Assembly: GCA_025153445.1 (NCBI GenBank)
Contig: JANZNS010000001.1
Coordinates: 372,001-436,000 of the forward strand
Origin: Marinobacter sp. BGYM27
GTDB taxonomy: Bacteria; Pseudomonadota; Gammaproteobacteria; Pseudomonadales; Oleiphilaceae
DNA length: 64,000 nt
Direction: 5' to 3'
The notes beneath the pieces were generated by a model that was not told the DNA's origin, ran no database searches, and was given only the letters and a program-made list of their open reading frames with translations. Positions 33,169-41,525 of the stretch are shown here, in pieces. Position 1 is the stretch's first letter, and every line of letters begins with the position of its first letter. Both the position numbers and the translations under genes were made by a program.

Positions 33169-34806
33169 ATGGCTTTTTCCTACCGAAAACTGAAACTCAA
33201 AACCCGCATGATCATCGTGCTGGGGCTGGTCAGCGCCTTGCAGACGGGGTTGATTGGCGCATTTGCCGGTTATTACCTGAGCGAGTCACTCTACGATCAG
33301 ATTGGCCAACGCGCGCTAATGGTTGCCAAAACCGTTGCGGCAATGCCATCGGTGATCGATGGCGTCAGGTCGCGGGACACCGAGGCTCTGATGGTGCTAA
33401 GCAAAAGGGTAGCGGCCACCAACGAAGCGCTGTTTATCGTGATCGGGGATCACCAGGCGATTCGTCTGGCGCATCCCGACCCTCGGCGCCTGGGAAAAAG
33501 CATGGCTGACGACGACGGTGATGACGGCTTGCTGGCGCTTCGGGATGGGCAAGGTTACGTTGCCAAAGCGCTGGGCAGTATGGGGTTGTCGATGCGGGGC
33601 AAAGCACCGATTGTCGATATCAGCAACGGCGAGATTATCGGCATTGTGTCGGTGGGCTATTCGCTGGACCAGGTCTTTACCACTATCCAGCGCTACAATA
33701 TGGTGCTCTATTCGGTCATGGGGCTGATGCTGCTGGGTAGCGTTATTGCGGCGATTGTCATCGCAGGGCGCTTCAAACGGGCTATTTTCGGACTGGAGCC
33801 GGAGGAAATCGCCGCGCTATTTCAAGAGCGTGACGCCACGCTGCAATCTGTCCGGGAAGGCATAATCGCGATCAATCGCGATGGCGTCATCACCACCTTC
33901 AACCGCACCGCTATCGAAACCCTTGGGCTTGAACCTGCCACCCGTCTGGCGGGGCAGCCGATTTCATCCGTGTTGCCAGAAAATGATCTGATGTCGGTGC
34001 TGGAGAGTGGCGAGCCTGATTTTGACAAGGAAATATGGTTACAGGGCCGCCAGATGATCGTGAACCGGCTACCTGTGAAGCAGGGTAGTGAGATCATCGG
34101 TGTCGTCGCCAGTTTCCGTCTGCGCGACGAGCTGGATCAGGTAAGTCGGCAACTGACCCGTATCCAGCAATATGCCGATACCCTGCGCAGCCAGACCCAC
34201 GAATACTCCAACAAGCTGCATACCATCGCAGGTTTGATCCAGATTGGCGCCAATGACGAAGCGCTGGCGCTGATTGGCAGTGAGGTCAGTGATCACCAGG
34301 CGCTCATTCATCTGTTACTGGATTCAGTTCCGGACCCGGTGTTGGCGGGTTGTCTGCTGGGCAAATACAACCGCGCCCGGGAGATGGGGCTGAAGCTGGT
34401 GATCGACCCCGGTAGCCAAATGGCCGATGTGCCGCCAGAGTTACCGAGGGATCAACTGGTGAGCGCCTTGGGCAACGTTATTGATAATGCCCTGGAGGCC
34501 ACGCGTTTTCAGTGTGGCGAGGGCGGTATCGTGCACCTGAGTATGACTGATCTGGGCAATGACCTGATCTTTGAAATAGAGGATCAGGGGCCGGGAGTTG
34601 AGCCCGCCCAACAGGAGCGGATCTTCGAGCGTGGCGTGACCAATAAACCTGATGGCGATCACGGAATCGGGCTTTATCTGGTGCGCCAGTTTGTTGAGCG
34701 TTGGGGCGGCTCCGTTACGATAGAAAACCTGCAGCCAGCCGGAAGCCGGTTTACACTGTATTTACCCAAGTTATCGTTATCAAAGTTGTCGCAACCCAAC
34801 AGATAA
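33169..34806 (+). CDS. Sensor histidine kinase, CitA/DcuS family
   Basis: A 545-residue membrane kinase. One N-terminal helix (about 14-36), a periplasmic Cache/PAS sensor (about 40-175), a second helix (180-200), a cytoplasmic PAS (about 220-320), then the kinase core. The phospho-acceptor is His344 in THEYSNKLHTIAGLIQIG, the hallmark of CitA/DcuS kinases. HATPase motifs NVIDNALEAT, DQGPGV and GIGLYLV follow. It probably senses the carboxylate imported by the divergent TctCBA system. No clear Shine-Dalgarno is seen; a TAATAC -10-like element stands close to the start codon. Confidence 0.93.
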   Translation: MAFSYRKLKLKTRMIIVLGLVSALQTGLIGAFAGYYLSESLYDQIGQRALMVAKTVAAMPSVIDGVRSRDTEALMVLSKRVAATNEALFIVIGDHQAIRLAHPDPRRLGKSMADDDGDDGLLALRDGQGYVAKALGSMGLSMRGKAPIVDISNGEIIGIVSVGYSLDQVFTTIQRYNMVLYSVMGLMLLGSVIAAIVIAGRFKRAIFGLEPEEIAALFQERDATLQSVREGIIAINRDGVITTFNRTAIETLGLEPATRLAGQPISSVLPENDLMSVLESGEPDFDKEIWLQGRQMIVNRLPVKQGSEIIGVVASFRLRDELDQVSRQLTRIQQYADTLRSQTHEYSNKLHTIAGLIQIGANDEALALIGSEVSDHQALIHLLLDSVPDPVLAGCLLGKYNRAREMGLKLVIDPGSQMADVPPELPRDQLVSALGNVIDNALEATRFQCGEGGIVHLSMTDLGNDLIFEIEDQGPGVEPAQQERIFERGVTNKPDGDHGIGLYLVRQFVERWGGSVTIENLQPAGSRFTLYLPKLSLSKLSQPNR

Positions 34807-34841
34807 CAAACAAAAACAACCGGATAACCGGAGACCTGCAA

Positions 34842-35570
34842 TTGAAGTCCATCCGTCTGCTGATCGTCGAAGATGACCGCCAGATTGCCGAGATCCAGCG
34901 TCGCTTTGTCGAGCGCGTTGATTATGTCGAACTCTGCGGTATTGCTCACTCACTGGCTGATGCCCGTGACCAGATTGACGTACTCAAGCCAGACCTGGTG
35001 TTGCTGGATGTCTACTTTCCCGATGGTAGCGGGCTTGACCTGTTGCGCGAATTACGCGCCGGCGATAGTGCGACCGACGTTATCCTGATCACTGCTGCCA
35101 AAGAAGTGGATACCCTGCGCAGCGCCCTGAGAGGGGGCGTTTTTGACTATATTCTCAAGCCGCTGGTGTTTGAGCGTCTGCAGGAAGCGCTGCAGCGTTA
35201 TCGCACGCATCTGAGTGCTTTGGAGCGCCTGGACAATGTGGCCCAGAAAGAAGTCGATGCACTACTGCCTCGCACTCAACCCGAACCGACCCAGGACGCC
35301 TCGCCGCGCTTGCCCAAGGGCATTGATGCGCTGACGCTGGATAAAATTCGTGACGTCCTGCGCCACAATGATGGTTGCGACGGCTGGAGTGCTGAAGCCG
35401 CCGGCGCGGAGATCGGAGCGTCGCGCACAACGGCGCGTCGTTATCTGGAGCATCTGGTGAGCGCAGGCGAACTTTCTGCCGAGGTGAATTACGGTGCGGT
35501 AGGTCGTCCGGAGCGCCGTTACCGGTGGGTCACGCGCGACACTGACCCGACAGCAAGGGAAAAAGCATGA
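34842..35570 (+). CDS. Response regulator, CitB/DcuR family
   Basis: A 242-residue regulator. Receiver domain residues 1-120 with acidic pair Glu10-Asp11-Asp12, phosphorylated Asp56 in LLDVYFPDGSG and a Lys in ILKPL. The C-terminal part has the HTH of CitB-type regulators (AAGAEIGASRTTARRYLEHLVSAGEL). The frame is open from 34701, inside the kinase gene, but no ATG fits; TTG at 34842 with GGAG eight bases earlier matches the receiver's start. Partner of the preceding kinase; probably activates tctCBA. Confidence 0.92.
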   Translation: MKSIRLLIVEDDRQIAEIQRRFVERVDYVELCGIAHSLADARDQIDVLKPDLVLLDVYFPDGSGLDLLRELRAGDSATDVILITAAKEVDTLRSALRGGVFDYILKPLVFERLQEALQRYRTHLSALERLDNVAQKEVDALLPRTQPEPTQDASPRLPKGIDALTLDKIRDVLRHNDGCDGWSAEAAGAEIGASRTTARRYLEHLVSAGELSAEVNYGAVGRPERRYRWVTRDTDPTAREKA

Positions 35571-35610
35571 AAGGTGTGAACCTCCAGGCCGGCAATCGGA
35601 GAAACAGGTT

Positions 35611-37329
35611 GTGGCCGTAACCGTCACAGGTCCCGGAACTTCGGGAACTGAAAGCAAAAAGGGCCGCTTATGGGTCACTCTTTTCGGTGGCATCTTTCTG
35701 TTGGTGGGGCTTGGTGTCGTCGTGTTTGGCCCGTTGGAATCAGTTTATCGGCATTTGATGACATCGAACTGGCAGCAGGTGCCAGCGACGCTGGAGATGA
35801 TTGATCTGCGTCGTCACCAAGGCGAAAACTCGCCCACTTATTCGGTAGAAGCGCGCTATCGGTATGACTATAACGGCCAGCAGTATATTGGCGATCGTGT
35901 GGGCTATGACTGGGGCAGCGACAACCTTAGCGATTACCAGCAAAACCTGGTGTGGCGGATGCGACAAGCGGCCAGCCAGCAGGATCTGCACGTGTGGGTT
36001 GATCCGCAGGCGCCTTCCGAAAGCTATCTGGTGCGGGAGCTGCGCTGGAAGAAGATAGCATTCATGACATTATTCGGGATCACATTCGCTGGCGCCGGCG
36101 CAGGTGTCATATTTCTGTTCCGGTTGCGTAACAGGGAAAAGATCAACAACCAGGACGTGATCTACTCATCGGAGCGCCATGGCCATTGGATCCTCTGGTT
36201 TATGTCGTTCATGTTTATTGCCATTAGCCTTCCCGGTGTCATGGCAGTGCCAGAGGAAATCGGCAAAGAAAACTGGTTGATTCTGGTGGTGCTGCTATTT
36301 CCCGTGGTGGGTGTGGTGATGGGACGGATGGGTTGGGTGATGCGCCGAAACTGGCGTTATTACGGGCCACTTCCGCTGGCGATGACGCCATTTCCCGGTC
36401 AGATAGGCGGTGACGTTGCCGGGGTCATTACGCTTGAGAAACTGACAGCCGATACCGGCGATGCCGCGTGGATCAGCACACTGCAATGTGTGCGGGTGCG
36501 TATCAGCAAGGGTAAAAACAGCAGTCGAAGCGAACGTATCGTGTGGCATGACGAACAGCCCCCCTATCTGGTGCCAGAAGGTGAGGGTGCACGACTCCGG
36601 TTTTGTTTTCAGCCACCAGCGGATTTACCCGCAACAGATGACGAGGGGAGCGACCAGGTGTTGTGGCGTCTGATTCTGGAAGGTCCGGCGACGCCGGTTA
36701 AGCTTGAGCGCACTTACGGTGTGCCGGTAGTGAAGGGTGAATTGAGATCCGCCATTGAATTGCCCCAAGTGCATCTTGAACGGCACGAACGCATGGCCCG
36801 GGTGCAGGCGGCCAGCTCTGTCGCGGAGCAGATTGACGTCGAACCTCTGGGTGATGGAACGCGGATATACAGCCGTATAGGTCGCAATGCAGGCATGACC
36901 GCAGGGCTTGTTCTGTTTGGCCTCGTTTTTGGTGGCTCGTCTGTGGGGCTTTGGGTGGCCGCGGCGAGCGAGGGGGTTATGTTATATGTGATGTCGTTTG
37001 TTTTTGGGTTGTTTGGTTTTCCAATGTTTATCGGCGGCCTGTTTGTTGCGGGCAGGGCATTGGATGCCCGCATCACCAGCCAGCGAATAAATATAACCCG
37101 TTATTGGTGCGGGGTGGGGCTATGGCGGCGAACAGGGCAGCTTGAACGGGCCGACCAACTGGTGCTTGAGAGTGGCGGCAAAATGACGCGGGGGCACAAG
37201 ATGACGGAGTATGTTCACCTCGAAGTGAAAACTGGGAGCAAACAGGTGCGTATTGCTGAGAGTATAGCGGGCCGGGAGGTTGCCGAAGTGCTCAGGGATA
37301 ATCTGGTGCGGCTGCTGCGATTGCCCTGA
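35611..37329 (+). CDS. DUF3592-type membrane protein
   Basis: A 572-residue protein with membrane helices near residues 22-45, 155-172, 195-212, 222-240, 430-450 and 455-478. The segment WQQVPATLE...YSVEARYRYDYNGQQYIGDRV, followed by LHVWVDPQAPSESYLVREL, is the DUF3592 pattern. The middle soluble region is beta-rich. Function unknown. The start is GTG at 35611 with GGAG nine bases before. It follows the response regulator in the same direction but 40 bases away and may have its own promoter. Confidence 0.82.
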   Translation: MAVTVTGPGTSGTESKKGRLWVTLFGGIFLLVGLGVVVFGPLESVYRHLMTSNWQQVPATLEMIDLRRHQGENSPTYSVEARYRYDYNGQQYIGDRVGYDWGSDNLSDYQQNLVWRMRQAASQQDLHVWVDPQAPSESYLVRELRWKKIAFMTLFGITFAGAGAGVIFLFRLRNREKINNQDVIYSSERHGHWILWFMSFMFIAISLPGVMAVPEEIGKENWLILVVLLFPVVGVVMGRMGWVMRRNWRYYGPLPLAMTPFPGQIGGDVAGVITLEKLTADTGDAAWISTLQCVRVRISKGKNSSRSERIVWHDEQPPYLVPEGEGARLRFCFQPPADLPATDDEGSDQVLWRLILEGPATPVKLERTYGVPVVKGELRSAIELPQVHLERHERMARVQAASSVAEQIDVEPLGDGTRIYSRIGRNAGMTAGLVLFGLVFGGSSVGLWVAAASEGVMLYVMSFVFGLFGFPMFIGGLFVAGRALDARITSQRINITRYWCGVGLWRRTGQLERADQLVLESGGKMTRGHKMTEYVHLEVKTGSKQVRIAESIAGREVAEVLRDNLVRLLRLP

Positions 37330-37384
37330 ATGCATCATGCGGTTGGCGTGGGTCATGACGCTTTGATCCGGAGGAATAACACCG

Positions 37385-38080
37385 ATGCTGACAGGTGACC
37401 AGCTGGAAATGCTATTGCGGCTTCTGGTCGCACTCATAGCTGGTGCTGTGGTGGGATACGAGCGCTCCTATCATGGTCGGCCGGCAGGTTTTCGAACTCA
37501 TGCACTGGTGTGTGTCGCGTCCAGTTTGCTGATGCTGGTAACCGTATACGAATCCCATTGGGTCACCGTGCCCCAGGCTATGGTGAGGCTGGACCCGACT
37601 CGCATGGCGCAGGGCATCATGACGGGTATCGGTTTTCTCGGCGCCGGTGTCATCGTCAAGGAAGGTCTCTCGGTGCGGGGCCTGACAACCGCCGCGTCTA
37701 TCTGGATCACCGCTGCTATTGGCATCCTCGCTGGCATTGGTTTCTACTTCCCTCTGGTGGTGTCGGTGGTGATTACATTCTCCATTCTGTCGCTCTTCCG
37801 GTGGATTGAAAGTCGTGTGCCTGCTCAGGTTTTTTACCACTGCGATATCCAGTTCAGCCCGACGAAAGACATGGATGAGGGGGCGCTTCGGGCCTTTATT
37901 GAAAGTCACGGGTTCAGTATCGCCAACTTCAGTTACCGCCTCTACGCTGAAAAGTCGCGCATGCGCCGGCACAAGATGGTGTTGTGCTCAACTGACCAAC
38001 ACAGTGCTTCACGGCTTGCGCAAACCCTTGAGCAAAATGAATCAGTGCTTGCGTTCAGTATCTCGCCTATCAGCAGTTGA
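37385..38080 (+). CDS. MgtC/SapB-family membrane protein
   Basis: A 231-residue protein with about five membrane helices in the first 140 residues and a cytoplasmic C-terminal domain. MgtC signatures are ALIAGAVVGYERSYHGRPAGFRTHALVC, GIGFLGAGVIVKEGLSVRGLTTAASIW. MgtC proteins affect magnesium starvation growth, F-type ATPase and cell-surface traits. The C-terminal region looks like an ACT-type domain. GGAGG lies upstream of the ATG. No magnesium transporter gene adjoins. Confidence 0.92.
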   Translation: MLTGDQLEMLLRLLVALIAGAVVGYERSYHGRPAGFRTHALVCVASSLLMLVTVYESHWVTVPQAMVRLDPTRMAQGIMTGIGFLGAGVIVKEGLSVRGLTTAASIWITAAIGILAGIGFYFPLVVSVVITFSILSLFRWIESRVPAQVFYHCDIQFSPTKDMDEGALRAFIESHGFSIANFSYRLYAEKSRMRRHKMVLCSTDQHSASRLAQTLEQNESVLAFSISPISS

Positions 38081-38412
38081 ACGTGCTGAACTTGTTGAGC
38101 TGTGTGCAATTTGTTGTTAATGACAACTAAAGCGACACGTTTTAATTTCCTGCAATGTATTGGTTGTTCCTTCAGCCCTCTGCTGACCGGTTGTGACGGC
38201 TAACCTGGCCCGAAAGGGCAAGGCATACCTAACCATTCGATTAAGAAATAGTATTCCTCATTTAATCCCTTTCATTCAGAACCTTAGGTACGCTTTAGTC
38301 ATCTGATTCGGGCCCTCCAACTTTCGTTGGTCTCCCGTAAGACGACCCGGTGCTCTATGAAGTCTCTGAGCCTGATAGCTGAATTGATACTGGATAAAAG
38401 GAACCGATCGTT
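38081..38412. other. 332-base intergenic region before the OmpA-like gene
   Basis: It contains a short hairpin GCCC-GAAA-GGGC around 38206-38217 and AT-rich stretches (38230-38280), but no ORF with a ribosome site. The length and position suggest a promoter and long 5' leader for the outer-membrane gene. I could not match it to a riboswitch class. Confidence 0.4.
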
Positions 38413-38988
38413 ATGAGCCATAAAACTAGACTGGCAACCGCAACCTTGCTCACAGCAACTGTATTCGCAGCGCCGAGTGTTTGGGCTGACAAGTACGAAA
38501 ATGATTCGGGTTTCTATGTGGGCGGTAGCTACGGTGGCTACAAATCCCATGGTGGTGAGTTTGACGACAAGAACGACCTGTTTGGCGGACAAGTGGGGTA
38601 TCAGTTCAACGAATATTTCGCACTGGAAGCGGACTACCTCGATTTTGGTGAGTTCGGTGAAGATGACGAGGTGAATGGTGATCTCAAGGGCCTCGGCCTT
38701 GCTGTTCGTGGCCGCCTGCCAATCACTGACAGCTTCGGCGTTTATGCCAAAGCCGGTGCATTCGCTTCAGCGCTCGATGTTGATGCATTCGATGAAGACG
38801 AAACCTATGACGAGGTCAGCCCGTTCGTAGGTGCGGGTGTCGACTTCCGTATCTCTGAAATGCTGAGTGCTTATGCAGAGTATGACCGTTACAACGTCGA
38901 TATCGATGAAGACGACTTCAACGGTCAGGTAACCAACGACGGACCTGAGTTTGATACGGCTCGGGTTGGTATGCGGGTGATGTTCTGA
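38413..38988 (+). CDS. OmpA-like outer-membrane beta-barrel protein
   Basis: A 191-residue exported protein: signal peptide MSHKTRLATATLLTATVFAAPSVWA, then an eight-stranded barrel of the OmpA-like transmembrane/'OMP_b-brl' kind (FYVGGSYGGYKSH, GGQVGYQFNEYFALEADYLDFGE, GLAVRGRLP, VSPFVGAGVDFRI, SAYAEYDRYN) and a terminal strand ARVGMRVMF with the C-terminal Phe recognised by the BAM complex. Loops are rich in Asp and Glu, as is common in halotolerant marine bacteria. AAAGGA lies upstream of the ATG. Terminated by the hairpin at 39199. Confidence 0.88.
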   Translation: MSHKTRLATATLLTATVFAAPSVWADKYENDSGFYVGGSYGGYKSHGGEFDDKNDLFGGQVGYQFNEYFALEADYLDFGEFGEDDEVNGDLKGLGLAVRGRLPITDSFGVYAKAGAFASALDVDAFDEDETYDEVSPFVGAGVDFRISEMLSAYAEYDRYNVDIDEDDFNGQVTNDGPEFDTARVGMRVMF

Positions 38989-39198
38989 TCATTCACCTGA
39001 GCAGATAGCTGATTAAAGGTTTGGAGCGTCTCTCGCAGGACATGGGGCAGGGCTTGATGCGCTGTCCCCATGAAGCCTGAGGCGTTTCGGCCTGACAGGG
39101 AAGTTGGCGCGATTGCATTGGCAATCGTTCGGAAGATGGAGTCACAGGATGTGACAGGGAACGACTGAAGACTAAACGGAATCAATGGATTTGAACAG

Positions 39199-39242
39199 AA
39201 AGCGAAGGGTCGGCAGGGCATTGCTGGCCCTTCGCTTTTTTT
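39199..39242 (+). terminator. Intrinsic terminator
   Basis: AGCGAAGGG (starting near 39200) pairs with CCCTTCGCT (near 39227-39235), followed by T7. Ends the OmpA-like transcript; located about 210 bases after the stop codon, so the message has a long 3' tail. Confidence 0.88.
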
Positions 39243-39307
39243 GTGGTTGATCACATATCACGGGAGTGTACAGGTACTCCCTGTGGCAGCCTTTGTACCC
39301 ATCGAGT

Positions 39308-39952
39308 TTACGGGCAGAACGGCCAGATTTCGTAAAAATGTCGACACTCAAACTCCTGCCTGCATTCCTGCAGCTGGCCATCATAAACCGATGCACGGTT
39401 GGCAACCTTGCGGGCGATTTTCTGCACCCAGGGCCGCTTTTTATAATCCCCACGCCGGTAACCCGTCCGCCCCTCATGATAGGCGAGATAAAGCGCTTCG
39501 GGGTTGTTGAGCGAGATGCCGACGTATTGATGGGAGAGCGCGTTATACCAGCCGATAAAGTCCAGTGCATGATTCATTTGTGTACGCTGGGCGAAGAGAC
39601 TGCCTGCATCCTCCATGTAGTCTGCCCAGGCCGGATCTTGCGCCTGCGCATAGCCATAGGCCGAGGATGGACGGCGCCAGGGAATGACATCCCAAAGCCG
39701 GGTTCGTGGTGGTCGGATATGGCTTTGAAATGCCGACTCCTGGCGAACAAATGCCATTTGCGTGGCGACAGGCGTGCCCCAGCGCGCTTCTGATTCCACG
39801 GCATAGTCATACCATTGCGGGTGCTCCCGGAAAATCTCGCAGACATCATTCTGATTTGTCGGCGGGGGCGGTACCAGAATTCGGTAACCACCGATCAACC
39901 AGGCCAGTATGCCGAGTACGAGTAGCGGCATCGCGATTTCAGCGGTCACCAT
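39308..39952 (-). CDS. Lytic-transglycosylase-like membrane-anchored protein
   Basis: A 214-residue protein with an N-terminal hydrophobic anchor (PLLVLGILAWLIGGYRILV) and a domain resembling the SLT lysozyme-like fold: catalytic-type Glu in MAFVRQESAFQSH, then PSSAYGYAQA replacing the usual GAxGLMQ, and YLAYHEGRTGY similar to the AYNAG region. It should sit in the periplasm facing peptidoglycan. Whether it cleaves glycan is not certain because the motifs are divergent. ATG at 39952 or 39931 are both possible; no strong Shine-Dalgarno separates them. Cys residues at the C-terminal end are frequent. Confidence 0.75.
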   Translation of the reverse strand: MVTAEIAMPLLVLGILAWLIGGYRILVPPPPTNQNDVCEIFREHPQWYDYAVESEARWGTPVATQMAFVRQESAFQSHIRPPRTRLWDVIPWRRPSSAYGYAQAQDPAWADYMEDAGSLFAQRTQMNHALDFIGWYNALSHQYVGISLNNPEALYLAYHEGRTGYRRGDYKKRPWVQKIARKVANRASVYDGQLQECRQEFECRHFYEIWPFCP

Positions 39953-40110
39953 CAGAATCGATTTCAGTCGAGCTCGAATGGACCTCTCCTTGGGTGTTTT
40001 CCCAGTGCCATTGATCAGTATAACGCGGGCAGGGTAAGTGTGACGGGGAGGATGATTTCAAAGCAGCAGATTGACCGGACCCACCAGGGACCCGGCCTGC
40101 GCTCAGCGTT

Positions 40111-41115
40111 TTATTTGCTATCCCGTGAAGGTGGCGCCATGAACTCGGGGCCAACGGGGTCCTTGATATGTTCCGCCAGTATGGCGTCGATGTCTTTCAT
40201 CGCCTGCTCGTTCAGTGACCAGCCTTCCACGTTGCTGACCGGATCCAGCTGGTCGGGCCGGCGGGCACCCCAAAGTGCTGTTGTGACACCGGGTTGATCA
40301 ATCAGCCAGCGCAATGACAGTGCGAGCACGCTTTTGCCAAAGTGATCGCGAGCGTACTCATCAAGCGCGGCAACGGCATTCAGGTATTGCTCAAAACGTT
40401 CCCCTTGAAACTTGGGGTCGTTATTGCGCAGATCATCGCCTTCAAACTCGCTGGCCGCATTCATCTTGCCGCTCAACAGTCCACGACACAGACCGCCGTA
40501 TGTGATGGTGGCGAGGTCATTGTCATGACAGTAGGGCAGAACATTCTGCTCAATGTCCCGTTCAAACAGGTTGTAAGGCGGCTGGAGGCTGTGCAAAGGA
40601 GCGAATTTGCGGAATTCGTCCAATTGATCCACCGAAAAGTTACTCACGCCCACTGCCCGGATTTTGCCGGCTTTGAGCAGGTTTTCCATTGCTCTGGCGG
40701 TTTCTTCCATCGGTGTTTGCGGATCAGGCCAATGCACCTGATAGATATCGATGTGATCGGTGTTGAGCCGGCGCAAGGAGTCTTCAAGCTCCCGCTCGAT
40801 GCGGGCCGCGGAAGCGTCGCGCCAGACTTGCCGGTTGTCGGCATCGTCACTCCAGTTCATGGCGACTTTGGTTGCAAGCGCTACCTTGTCACGATGGCCA
40901 TTCGCGAGCGCCTTGCCCACGATTTCCTCCGAGCGACCAAAACCGTATACCGGCGCGGTATCGATCAGGCCAATTCCTTTGTCGATAGCTGCGTGGATCG
41001 TGTCGATGGATTCACTCTCATCAGTGCCGCCCCACATCCAGCCACCAATGGCCCAGGTGCCCAGGCCAACCGGGGTAACTTCAATATCCGTATTGCCAAA
41101 CGTTCTGGTTTTCAT
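40111..41115 (-). CDS. Aldo/keto reductase
   Basis: A 334-residue NADPH-dependent oxidoreductase with a TIM-barrel fold. The catalytic tetrad can be traced: Asp and Tyr in GLIDTAPVYGFGRSE, Lys in LATKVAMN, His in YQVHWPD. The terminal RRPDQLD and SLRWLIDQPGVTTALWGAR segments are typical of the YajO/YdhF/AKR11-like bacterial group. Natural substrate unknown. GGGAGG precedes the ATG by four bases. The gene is monocistronic and divergent from the DUF898 region. Confidence 0.92.
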   Translation of the reverse strand: MKTRTFGNTDIEVTPVGLGTWAIGGWMWGGTDESESIDTIHAAIDKGIGLIDTAPVYGFGRSEEIVGKALANGHRDKVALATKVAMNWSDDADNRQVWRDASAARIERELEDSLRRLNTDHIDIYQVHWPDPQTPMEETARAMENLLKAGKIRAVGVSNFSVDQLDEFRKFAPLHSLQPPYNLFERDIEQNVLPYCHDNDLATITYGGLCRGLLSGKMNAASEFEGDDLRNNDPKFQGERFEQYLNAVAALDEYARDHFGKSVLALSLRWLIDQPGVTTALWGARRPDQLDPVSNVEGWSLNEQAMKDIDAILAEHIKDPVGPEFMAPPSRDSK

Positions 41116-41282
41116 TGTGCCTCCCGTTTTGCGCGGAATGTCTTTTCAGAATGTGCGTTGAACTTATTTATACTCTGGGGACGGGATACGGCTCGATCAA
41201 TGGAAGGGATGTGACGGTTTGGAAATGCAAGCAACGCACGTCAGTTCATCAGGCAAACGGGCCCATTTCAAGATAAATTAAC

Positions 41283-41352
41283 GAACAGGTGTTCAGTAAT
41301 TAGCTGTTTGTTATCAACATGTTGAAGTCTACGTGTTGTGTTTATAACACAA
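41283..41352. promoter_or_regulatory. Three palindromes in the long leader of the DUF898 gene
   Basis: GAACAGGTGTTC (41283-41294, five-base arms), TCAACATGTTGA (41314-41325, perfect) and TTGTGTT-TAT-AACACAA (41336-41352, perfect arms) stand within 70 bases of AT-rich DNA, in the 410-base gap between the divergent aldo/keto reductase and DUF898 genes. They look like a dense regulatory region; no regulator gene is adjacent. Confidence 0.5.
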
Positions 41353-41465
41353 TGTAACGAGATTTTATGAGATTTGACAAAATTACGCGCAGAAGCCAAT
41401 TCACTGACATGAATTTCTGGTAACTTTTCCAAATGCAGCCGTTGCGCAAGCAAGGAAGCACGTGC

Positions 41466-41503
41466 GGCGCGTGAAGGAGATCACTCCTGGAACGCGCCTT
41501 TTT
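41466..41503 (+). terminator. Intrinsic terminator in the leader of the DUF898 gene
   Basis: GGCGCGT (41466-41472) pairs with ACGCGCC (41492-41498) and, inside it, AGGAG (41475-41479) with CTCCT (41484-41488) around an ATCA loop; five T follow (41499-41503). It ends only 22 bases before the DUF898 ATG, so it either attenuates that gene or ends a separate small transcript. Confidence 0.72.
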
Positions 41504-41525
41504 ATGGACGATGACAGGGTTGATT

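Noticed and set aside
34701-34841. Upstream extension of the response regulator into the kinase gene
   Set aside because: The extra 47 residues are a shadow of the kinase; the receiver domain begins at the TTG at 34842 with a good ribosome site.
38081-38412. Riboswitch (c-di-GMP or cobalamin type) in the OmpA-like leader
   Set aside because: The CCCGAAAGGG hairpin and nearby bases did not fit the conserved cores of either class.
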